The notes under the pieces were generated by a model that was given only the letters and a program-made list of their open reading frames with translations, had not been told where the DNA came from and did not search any database. Below are positions 49,401-61,400 of a DNA stretch of 64,000 bases, piece after piece (the stretch's first letter is position 1; each line of letters opens with the position of its first letter). Made by a program: the position numbers and the translations under genes. Origin of the DNA: Blastomussa wellsi (lineage: Eukaryota > Cnidaria > Anthozoa > Scleractinia > Plerogyridae); NCBI GenBank assembly GCA_947652115.1, contig OX393574.1, positions 11,143,336-11,207,335 of the forward strand, written 5' to 3'.

Positions 49401-52400
49401 CCCAATGAGTTACAAACATTTTGTCATGTGTACAACGCGGTCGCATAGGTTGCACTCTGCGCACTGGGCGACCGACGTGAAAAAAATTGCTCGATTTGCT
49501 TCTTTTGGAGTGGAGGATTGAGAAAATTTGTAGAAGACGGGTGGAAACGGGTTTACCTTGGTGTAAAAACGTGTGACTTTTTGTTTGCTTTTGAGCTATT
49601 TTTTGCTGTTCTGTATTGTTTTGAGTTCTTTGATGTCTTGTTCGTTCTTTTTAATACGTCACTGGTGAGTTTCACAGCTCCTTTAAAGGGAACCTTCACT
49701 CTTTTGAAAAAATGACCTTAAAATGTTTGTAATAATGCCGAAATTTCAAATTTTACCGGACAAAGGAGAAATCTGTTTCATTATGCTGGTGTCGTGTTAA
49801 GAAATGAGGTTTTGATCAATTTAAAATGTGTGGTTTTAAAGGAAGAGCGGAAAAAGAAAAAGTGGTTCATTTTACCTGCAATCCTTCAAACTCTGTATTT
49901 TTCCGTGCAAAAATCACTGAAAATGAAGTTAAAAACATCCATTAAAACAGCGCATCTTAAAAAATTGCCTTAATCTTGAAAACTAACGTTTGAAGTCCGT
50001 GTCGATTTAATAAGCAACCTGCTTCGATTTTAGATTGTTGCTTGTTAGATGTATAATTTTCTGCCTAATTAAATTGTTATTTTGAGATTTACATTTATTA
50101 AGGACGTTCGCGCAAAAGTTTTCTAACATTTACCACTGAAGGATTATGAGTTACTAATGTCAGAAATGTGAAAAAAAAATTGGTGTCACCGACTTCGTTT
50201 TGGAGATAAAATGCCTGGAAGAACACCCGAAATATGAAAAATTGGGCTTCGTTAGCGAATATGACTACAGTGTCTGTAAACCCCAAAAAATATTACACTT
50301 AAATCTTTAAAGTAAAATTTTCTCTGCCAAATATTGTTTATGTGCGCCTATTAAGTGAATGTATTCAATTGGTGGTGTTCCTTAAAGGAATATTGCGCAT
50401 TTAGCGGCTATAGTTTTTTGGCGGAATTCGATGTCGCGTGGGCAGAAAACTTGAAAATTTTAAAACTTCCCGCATTTATTTTTTGTCCATTATTTGACAA
50501 TCTGTCGAGAGTGGTAAATAAATTATGTTTCTTAAAAAAAAAAGTGGGGGTCACCGACCATTAAGAGAGTAAACTACAAGCAGAGTTAACGCCGCGGCTT
50601 CTGGCCTCAGCGCGCGCGCTCGCTCGATACATGACGTGACGTGGAGATTGTTCGCAGCTCTCTAGAACCTCTAATTTCATTGGATCTTAATAGCACGCAG
50701 CTCTATTGTTTTAGGGCTAGGGTCCACTGTTACTGTTGTCACTGGTGATTTTCAGGGGTTTTTACACCGAGGGTGAGCCAAATTTTCGTTCTATCATGGT
50801 ACAAAAAGCATTTGAAAGACCTTGTCAAGCTGTGAACGCTACAATACGTATTTACTGAGGCATTCATCAAGTTGATATATATGTTCAACTTCATGACTCA
50901 TTTCCCAGCGATGTAAAAAAAAGGAGGAAAAACATCATCTGGTACCCTTTACAAACGCGGCATTTCTGGAAATTGAAAACAAAAACATTGTCAAGTGAGC
51001 GAACACTTATCGGAAACCGAGTATGATAAAGTCGTAATATTTTAGATCGAGAACATTCATTGAAGCAGATGGGAAGGATGTGCAAAGCAATATTTTAAAA
51101 CCCACTGAGCTAGCGGCGAAATCCGCAACGTAAATCGTCTTCATATTTAAATCAAGTGTACAGAAAATTTGTAGTCATTTTTCATACTATAGAGAACTTC
51201 AAGAACGCCAGAAATTCCTGAGATTTTTAAACGGCCCTGAATGTAAATTTGTTTCATATCAAAGGGACAATTTTTCCCAACTAAACACCTGTTAATATGA
51301 TTTTGCAGCATTTTTTGCCGATCCATATTATTTGGAAAATCTTATGTTGTTGCAAAAGCAAGTGAAACTTTTTCAAAAATGAGTTATCTGCAGTGGCTTA
51401 AATAAAAAGTGATCAATTTTAACTTCGTCACTCATTCGAAAGAGCACGTTAGGTAAACAATAACATCGTATATTTTTCGCAGCTATCTTTGTGACTTTAG
51501 CTGCTTCAAAGTACTGTAGCTCTTAAGTCACACAATGCGTAATTTCGACGTTTGAGGGAAAACAGTTTTCTAACTACGACTAGATGTGTCAAAACTGCAT
51601 ATGAAACTTCTCAGTTCATGGTTTTAGTCTGCTTTGTGACACTTATCCGTTGAAACTTAAGTAAAATTTCAACATGCAAGTACTGATTTCAGTCTCATAA
51701 AGATATAAAGTTTACAAACCTGACACGGTTCTCTGAGTTTGTATTATTGATTTTGAGCTCCAGTAGTAGACGAAGATAAAAACTGCAAGAAAAGCTGTAG
51801 CAAGGACAAGTGTCTTGGACATCATGATTCGAAACCTGCAGTGTTTGGAGCCGCTCGCGCGCTCAGTTGCCTTTAATGACGGCCGTTTCTCATTTGCATT
51901 TCAATGCGGTCGAATGCATCAACTTTCTCCACACGTCTATTTTTTCAAACAATTATTCTTATGAGCGCGTGTTGCATATAAGATGAGTTGCATATAATTG
52001 AGTTGTTGGGCTCTACGTTAACTTTTGAGTCCACTAGCAAAGTTTTGCTTGTGAGATTTTCTTCTACTAGCAAACTAGGAAAGCCAGTAGCAAATTCTAG
52101 TTGGAGTTGCTTTCCTTTCTAATGACTATATTTGAGGTGTAAAGATAAGAATCTGCGTTATTGACCTGGCGGGTTTAATAAAGAAGGTGTTAAATATTTG
52201 GTTTCTTTTGTCGTTGTCCAAACGGACTCCACCTCTGCACTACCCAGATAAATTTTTTCTGTGCGTGACTTAAAGTTGATTTTTCAGTCCGTACTGCGCA
52301 GTCTCGGGATTTGTTTTCATATTAATGTTTTGAATTTGTTGATACGTTACGCTTCGGTACTACATACATGAAGTTTTTTAGTCTGGAATTTCAAAACGGT

Positions 52401-55400
52401 TTCAAGTGACAAAACCACGACGACAAACAACAACAGCAACACACGAATGCATAGATGGATGACACAGAGACTCGGTGTTTGAATACAGGATTGCTGTAAG
52501 AGAACCTTCTTGCTATTAATATAAAGCTAGCACAAGGACTTCAATGACAGTTCAGCCTTGTACATCACAGATAAAGTCGGAATCTAACGAAACAAGAAGT
52601 TGACAAGTGCAGTCTTAACTTTCGCTCTGATTTTTCTTAACTTCCATTGATTCTTGTAAACCTAGTTAATTTGGGGTACAATAAAGTTGTTGTCCTCGCG
52701 TACTCGAAAACAGTTTACGGGCGTGGGAAAGTCGATGTTGAGTGGAGAAGCGTAGTGCACTCAAATTTCGATTAGATTTGACAGGATTTTTTATTTTCTG
52801 TTAAAGCTAAGGCGGATGAAAAATTTCAACTCTAGATATCACATTCTGTTCTCTGATCTCTGACTTTTCACCGTTTTATTTTTTGTTACGTATGTTGATC
52901 TCTTGTGCGTTGGATTATTGACTTTCATAATATATCGGCCGGTCTTGTTGACCCACTTAAGAACCCAACTGTTACAAAGCGGACTAGCCTTTCTTTTCTA
53001 TATAACAATATTTTAGAGTGGAAGAGCTCAAACAAACTCTGTGACACGCCTAGCACAAAGGGTCTATTAAAGTGTACCTAACCCCAAAATATTTTTTTGC
53101 TAAAGTATACCTTTGCACCAGTTTGAAACGCATTGCACCTTTCGTTTCCCCGTTTTACCAAATTCTGGCTATTTATAGCATTCAAACGTTGTGAAAAACT
53201 GTGCATCATTTGTTCCACGACCGAGTCAGAAGGGGCGTGGGTCTATTCCTGATTTGACGTCACAATATGATTTGCATCGCATCAAGTCTTTGTAAACATG
53301 CATGCAAATCAGTTTGTGACGTCAAATCGGGAATAGACCCACGCCCCTTCTGACTCGGTCGTGGAACAAACGATGCACAGTTTATCGTAACTTTTGAATC
53401 CTATAAATAGTAAGAATTTGGTAAAAAGGTGCAATGCGTTTCAAATTAGTGCAAAGGTTTATTCTAGCAAAAAAAATATTTTGGGGTTAGGTGCACTTTA
53501 AGTAAGGTCTGTGGAAGGGGATTTCAAGTTCTTTTTGTTACGGATGGGGGAATTAGATAGAGAGGGAAGCTTATGAAAATCAAAAATCAGCTTATGCACT
53601 TGATAATTTAGGATTAAGAAACCGTTCAGTTGTATTTGTGTATTCTCATAAGCAAAACATATCACGAATAAGCTAAATATCATTGTTTTCCTTTTGATTT
53701 TTTTAGAAGGATACTCTAGATACTTGAATAACCGAAAGGTTAGCTTTTCGTAGACCGATTTAAAAGCGTTTTTACAGAACCAAGATACTCGTAACCGAAC
53801 ATTTCAAAGTCACTACGATACAGCTCTCCTAACCGAGTGATATACTCAGGGGGGACCTGGGAATAGTACTTCAACACTTCATCTGTGCTGGTTGATTTAT
53901 GGATTGGCGGGAAAGTTGTGCGGCCCTCAATTCCCGCCATTTTTAGCAAGAGAGGTGCGTCTTCTTCCAAGGTCTCCAAATGACCAATGAAATCGTAGTT
54001 GATGACGCAAGGGTGACAGAGCTTTTCGTACTGTCGCCAATGATGATTACGTGAAATATTATTGGAAAAGTACTGAATGAATTCTGAGAAGCTAACGAAA
54101 TTTTCCCCCTCTGGCTCGAAATCTTGAGGTCGAAGAGCTCGTACGATATCTTTACGGGTGTCTTTGGAGTAACCAGGAAGTCGTACAAACCTATCTTTGT
54201 AGGCCGAAAGCAAGCGCTGTAACGGCTCGCGGGCGAAGACAAATTTAAAATAAGTTTGAAGTCGTTTCGATTGTTCTTCCTCTGTGTAATCAGAAAAGTG
54301 TTTCCACAAAATCCAGCGTGGTTTTGCGGGCCGAATTCCTCGAGCATTGGCCAACACCCGTTTCCAAGTTGAAGTACCCACCTTTGGAATTATGCCATAA
54401 ATTAGTTTTAGCTCATCATCAACAGCAATCTTTTGTACATCTTCCTTTCCTGGGGTCTTGTTGTAGTTGTGTGTACGGCAGTAATCTTTGAGGTGTTGTT
54501 TTCTGGCTATTTGCCTTTCATCGGGACTTATTCGCAGAGATTTGCGTTTATCCTGTAGTGAAGAAAATTCGCTATTTAATGGTGTGTTATATAGCTAGAT
54601 AGCGTTTGTAGCTGGAAAGTGGCTTGTTTTATCTAGATGCATACTTTAACCTTTTTTTTTTATCAATGAACTATAACTATTCGAATTTTCATACATACAA
54701 GGCAAGTTGCATCTTAAAATAATTCAGCTCAAATAGCTTTGTTTGGTCATAAAAGAACTAAACTTTATGTAAACAGTAGGTTTGTCCATTCACGAAATGT
54801 ACCTGTAACGCCAAGACGAAGATATTATATTAAGTGAATTGTGGAAAGGCTACAAAACTGTAATTAGCTTTTGTGATAGTTTCCAAGGCACTAAGGACGA
54901 ATTTGAAAGAGCCTTCCCAACGTTTTCGACTTGAGATCATAACGTTTTGCATTTCTAACTCTTTTCAAAGCTTTAGTTCTTAAAAGGGGCACCATGGGAA
55001 TTTTTCTGCTTTTTTGTCCAAAGAGTGCAATAATTATGACAAAACACCTTAGCTCATACTTGAAACGCCCCTAGAACAACAAAAGTAAGCTAGCAAGTTA
55101 ATTTTTGAAGGGAAAGTAAATTCGAAGTTAGTTTTCAGGTATTTTTCCAAGACACAAATGGGATAATTTGTAAACGTCTGCCAGACTAAAGGATCGGCAA
55201 AAACTTGTCGGAACCGGATTCGTAAGCAGAAGCGAAAGGACTAACCAATCACAAACAAGCAATTTCCGCTTCTGCTTGCGACTCCGGTAATACAGTTTTC
55301 ACTTGATCATAAGCGACGGAGTCATAAGCGGAATTGGAACTCTCCTTTCGACACCGACGGTTTACTGTAATTTTCACTAGATCGCTTTCAGCGAAAACCA

Positions 55401-58400
55401 GGCCTTAGGTTTCCACTGATGGGAAAATGTATTTTGCCTTTCAAGATTATTTTTCTTCAAAGTCGTTCTCATGGTAGTTCACCGTTATTTAAGAGACTTT
55501 GTACGAGACACACATTAATGCTTCTCCTGCCTTGTATCGTAATGGTTTTTACATACGAAATGATTAATTCAGTGTTTCGTATGTGAAAGATAAAGCAGTT
55601 ACATGGAGGCGTTGGCTAAGACAGTGTATTTACCTTGAATTCATCGGATACTGATTTCATCTGTGGTAAAGTCACTGAAAATAGATTCAAAACATTTATT
55701 AAAGATCGTGAACATATTACAATTAAACCGTACAGAAAATTTCGGACAATCAAGCCGTCCTTCTTAATTCGGGAAGTCGCTGCAGTGTATTCAAAGGCGA
55801 CAGACCACAATCTCAATGTTGGCTCCTGCAATAAATATCTAACTGCCACAACCGCTCATCAGTAGGATGCCCAAAATGCCTGCAATTATATACAATAAGC
55901 AGTTTCAGCTGGACATAAGATACAATTGTTTGTAATTTAAAATAAGTGGACGAATTCTAAGACTGAAATAAAATAAACTTGGTAAGCGCATATATAATGA
56001 AATGGTACAAAATATCCGGGGAAGTATGAAAAAATGAACAAGGTTGTGCGAATTTTCTAATGACTAAACGTTCATTTCAATTCAACTCGCAAATGCTAGC
56101 CAGCTGACATTACATGTCAGTGGAGGGGAGGAATTTTTTTTTTCCGCGTGAAACAGCTCGCTTCGGGGAAAAAGGTCACGCTGTCGATCGTGCGACACAA
56201 CAAGACGTACCACGTGATGTGTGTTTAATCGATGTGGAGAAGCTGAAAAATTCTTGGGGTGTCTTTATTTAGTGGTAAGAGAAATAACTGCGAATAAATA
56301 ATGCTGCAGTATTTTTCAAATCCAAAATACCGTGAATTAACAAAAAAATCATCATAGAAAAGGACTAAAAACTGTGTCAATTTAAATCACCGATCGATCA
56401 ACTGATTGATGGATTTTCCGTTGTTTACTCGACATATGAAGGTAATGACTTAAGGCTTGCGATATGCATTTGATGCTTAGCAACGCCTCAGTAAGATTTT
56501 TGTAATTCAGTTCTTCTCTAGAATATAAATGTGTTTATCGCGTGCCATTTAATAAAAAAAAAATGAAAGTTTAGAGCTTCAACGCTTTCGTATATTCCCC
56601 CTTCACATTTCTCCACAGTGTATTGCAGATAAATGCGTGTACCCTTATGTGACTTAAGGCTTGCGATATTCATTTGATGCTTAGCAACGCCTCAGTAAGA
56701 TTTTTGTAATTCAGTTCTTCTCTAGAATATAAATGTGTTTATCGCGTGCCATTTAATAAAAAAAAAATGAAAGTTTAGAGCTTCAACGCTTTCGTATATT
56801 CCCCCTTCACATTTCTCCACAGTGTATTGCAGATAAATGCGTGTACCCTTATGTGACTTAAGGCTTGCGATATTCATTTGATGCTTAGCAACGCCTCAGT
56901 AAGATTTTTGTAATTCAGTTCTTCTCTAGAATATAAATGTGTTTATCGCGTGCCATTTAATAAAAAAAATGAAAGTTTAGAGCTTCAACGCTTTCGTATA
57001 TTCCCCCTTCACATTTCTCCACAGTGTATTGCAGATAAATGCGTGTACCCTTATGTATTGATAAATACAAACTTTATATATTGTAAAATCCAAACATTTT
57101 CCTCATTGAAGTTGCGTTGGTAAACATTAACTGGGCCACTTAAATCGGCGAGTTAATTATCTTTGGCTGTTCTCCTACACTCGGATTAATAATTATTTAA
57201 GATCATTCGTGCATAAAGCATCAAATGCTTAAGAATAAAGTACATGCATATACTACAACCAAAGAAGGGGTAGTTTGCCTGTGAATTGCAAAATGGATTT
57301 TATAATGTTTGGTGTTTAATTAACTAATCGAACGCATGAAAAGAGGTCGATCGAGTGATGTTTCTTTTAAATGCTGGTTAACACAATTGACAGCAAGAGA
57401 TCCCAGATTCTTGTTTCACTTGCCGAAATCTCACCAAAATCTCCAGAATCGTTCTTTAATCTGCTAGGTAGCCATACGCTTTTGCAGTTTCATCGTGATC
57501 AAAATAAGGTCCTATTTTTTTTTCAACGGGCTAGCAGTGCAATGTGAACAAGATGTGTGAGTTTAGTTCAGCCTCAAATGAAATACACGGGAAGGCAATA
57601 ACAAAAATCAATACAACTTGGTTATAAAATATGTATTATTTTGAATTTTAGGAAGGAAAGAAATTAAATCACAAAAATAATTAACAGAAAAAATGGCCTT
57701 AGAAGTAAGCTTGCTATCTAGTAATTATTTAACATTCCATTTCCTTACCTAAATGCTGAGCTTTTCTGCTGGATGTGATTTTCCACGTACCATAGTAAAA
57801 CAGTAAAGCTAATGTGAAGAGTGTTAAAAAGTTTGCTATAACTTGGAATTTCATGTCGATAGTCGTTTAACCAGTGTGCTAAAACTTGTCATCAGAGAAT
57901 TAAATGGAAATGTAACGATTATTCGTCACGCTTTGATTGATTGATTGATTGATTGATTGACAGCGTGAGTCGTATGTACCTGGTTTTATAAATTGGTCCA
58001 ATGAGGGACGACGAATCCGTAAGCATTCTCTATTGCCAATCATGCACCTATAGCAATTGCATTTTTAATGGCGATAAGGGACTCCAGAAACTTGAAAAGA
58101 GTGGAAACTAGCCTTTTGGAATCACGCCGTAAATAAGCTTTAGTTCATCGACTACAGCAATCCGGTGTAAATGTTCTGCTCTTGGGTTCTTTTCGGAGGT
58201 GTGTTTGCGACAGTAATCTTCAAGATGTTGTTTTCTGGCGTTTTGTCTTTCTTCGGGACTTATTTTATTGGCGTTTGGTTTTTCTTGCATTAAAACAACA
58301 ACAACAACATGGTTATTGTTACTAAGTAGTCGTGGCACGTCACTTTTTAGACTTCATTATTGATATTTCTTCTCACCGATGTACTTAAGAATGTCTTTGT

Positions 58401-61400
58401 GTTGTGATAAGGTCAATCCAGTTTCTCGTTTTCTTGAAACGAAATAGCACTAAAGGTGGTTGAAGTTGATTTTACTTTTAATTTTTCTAATGCTGATGAT
58501 TATCTCTTGTGAAATGACTGAAAATAACAAAAAGACATTGAATCTTTCAAGTTCGCAGCTCATTTCTCGTTTCAAACAATGATGGTTTTATCTCTTTTCT
58601 TTTATACTATTATTTTAGTCTCCTTGTCCAGTCGGAGAACTTACTTGCTACCTGCTTAAATGGTCTAAATTAATTTTCTATCAAATAAATAGAGATTACT
58701 TCATGGTTGGTGAGCGCGTACTATGTTTATTCACGAGTTGTGAAGAATCGAAAACGAACGAGCGAGTTTGCGATTCTTCACAACAAGTGAATAAAAATCG
58801 TACAAGCGAATCAACCATGAAGAAATTGGTTTATTATATGAGTACTGAGATATTACAAATGTTTATAACTTTTACTCGCAGTCAAATGACCACAACAGAC
58901 AAAGAAGTCGCGAACTCAATATCGCCTTCATTTAGACACACTCAGTGTTGTTAAGGCGCCTAAAATATTGAACTTGAATATATTTTGAAGGGCATGTACT
59001 AAAACCAGGAACACCGGAACACCGGAACACCCCGGAACACCAGAAATACCATAAAATGCCAATAAATTTCTGGTGTTCCGGGGTGTTCCGGTGTTCGTGT
59101 TTTGTGGTGTTGTGGTGTTCCGGTGTTCCTGGTACATACCATTTTAAAGGGCTAACTGTACTTTAAAATTTTATAATGCTGAATCCGTAATTACATACGG
59201 TGATACCTTACAAAACTGGCTATCAAAGACCGCAAGGAGCTAGGTTCAAAGCCTTCGTTGCTGTCTTTCTTTCGGACAGTAATGATAAATTCGCAGCTCG
59301 CTGATGTGTGCATTCAGCTCCTTCGGGGGAATTTATTCAATATCTCTTTTGCCGTTCTTCAGCGTCAGAAATTCCTTGAGTAAAGCAACAATCTGTTGAG
59401 GTTTCGTTTTTGTATTCTTGTTTTCTTGGTCCTCGTTAAATTGTTCGACTGAACTGTCAATATCTGCAAACCTTGAAGCCATGATTTCGGCTCGGCAAGC
59501 AGCAAACGTTGCAAACATTCACTTTAATCCACTTTGGCAGGCCGCCCAAAAAGGCGGGAAAACCGATACTATTTTTTTACTTGTGAAAAAGTTCGTATGC
59601 GGCCTGTGATTGGTCACATCGTTTCTAGTCTCTGGCAGATCATTTTTATTTGTCAGCTTTGTTTGGAGTAAATCTCAGTACCCATATAATAAATATTCTC
59701 CAAGTGTGCGATTAATATCATGACTTAAAATTACTGAATTCTTGAATTCTAACTGGACAAGAACAGGATGGTTAATCCCTAATTGTACTCTGTGTTCAAT
59801 TTTGTCAATAAAATGATTATGTTACATGAATCTGTGAAAGAGTGTTCGAACTAATTAAATTTCTTTCAGACGGACGAAATTTTGCTCGCTAATATAACTT
59901 CTGTTAAATTTTAGTATGTGTGAGTTACGCTTTGTAAAGGTGGTATTGATAAAAGTGTGATTGATTTAAGGTTACCATCAATTTTGAGTGGCACAGACTG
60001 AGCGCGAGGGCTCGGCGAATGCACCCAATGCTGTTAATTTTTCAGGCCCATTCATTTCAGTTTCTTTTAATGTTAATTAGCAGCAATTAGCTTGTTATTC
60101 ATTGTTTTGTGCAAACTTTTATCGCTGAACGGCCTAAGTTCTGGCTCATCCTCGGTGTAAAAACCTGTGAAACTCACCACTGACGTGAAATAAAGAGCGA
60201 ACAAAACAACAAAGAACCTCGAAACAATATAGAACAGAAAGACAATAGATCAAAAACAAAGAAAAAAAGTCACTGGTTTTTACACCGAGGTAAACCAATT
60301 TTTCGGATCTATTTTGATGACTTTTGTTAGCGTGGCCTTGCTGTTGGTTTTGGAGAACTAGCCATCTAGCCACAGGCTAGTAGAAATTTAGTTTTGGTTA
60401 GTAGGTTGTCGATTTCCACTGGCCACTTTGGCTAGCTAGTAAACAATATGAAATTGGCGGAAGTAATTTCTGTCTTCCTCAAGCAAGGCAAACACAAACA
60501 CTTTGCTCGGAAACTGAAGATCAATGAAGATGAATTTCAGTATGGACATTTCATGCTACCAGGCTATGATTTCAGAACAATGCAATTACCAACATTATGT
60601 GTTCAAAGAAAGTCGCTTGCTTTGTGCTTGCTAGGGATCAGCTGTTATCGGACCTAGCCAACACCAACACGGGAGTAGTAAAAAAATTGGCTAGTAACAA
60701 ACATCTAGCCACGAGTCTTGTAAGCTGAAAAGTTAGTGTCTAGCACTGAATCCTACGTAAAACTTCGTAGAATCTTTCTGCGTTGTAGTACTCAGTGAGT
60801 ACTGATTTCTTGTTAAAATATAAGTTTACAAACTTGACTTTTTTCTCTGTATTTGCTTTGAGCTCCAGAATGAGATGAAAATAAAAGCGGAAGAAACACT
60901 GCCGCCTTGACAATTTTCGTGGGCTCCATAATGTGAAACCTACCGCCTTTGGAAATCGAGGGAACCACTTATGTCCAGGAAGGAACGCTCTTGAAATAGG
61001 CGTTTCTCGCATTCAATTCAGTGATTACGAAAAATGTTGTCAAGTCGAGACAGGGGTGGACAAAAATACAGTAAATGTATGAAACTATATGCAAATTGTT
61101 CACCCCAGCCTCCACTTGAACTATTGACCATTTTCGCATTGCCCATAGTACACCTTGTTTGTCCCCCAAAATTTTGCATAACCTTTGTTTCCCAATTATC
61201 CTGGGTATTACAGTCGTCCCAAGGGAATCTGAAGACAATGCTTATGCAAAATTTGGGGGGGGGGGGGGGGGGGGGTAAACAAGGTGTATTATGGGCAACG
61301 TGAAAATGGCGAATTGTTCGCTGGCATTGAAGCGGAATCCGGGATAGGCCTGTTGCCTATTTTAATTCAATGCGTTAGAATGTATTAGAATGTGCAATTA

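Larger units (their letters stand above)
58108..60929 (-). pseudogene. Sulfotransferase pseudogene with internally deleted catalytic exon
   Basis: The first exon copy (60929-60834) starts [14 protein letters not shown] and is close to the anchor exon at 45861-45957, but it is one base shorter and so out of frame. Its last base is A instead of G before GT. The catalytic exon remnant (58284-58108) reads [20 protein letters not shown] through [15 protein letters not shown]. The expected AG acceptor base is changed (..TGCAA/GAA). After IPK the sequence passes straight into what aligns with the stop codon and 3' flank of sister genes (AAAAGC-TAA). About 590 bp, with both PAPS motifs and the rest of the fold, are missing. 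Confidence 0.7.

Noticed and set aside
50098..50564. Possible inverted duplication with similar phrases (GGTGTCACCGAC, GGGGTCACCGACC)
   Set aside because: Only short scattered matches; no continuous arms could be aligned by eye.
56447..57056. CRISPR-like array
   Set aside because: Repeats are 204 bp with no spacers; the DNA is animal nuclear sequence.
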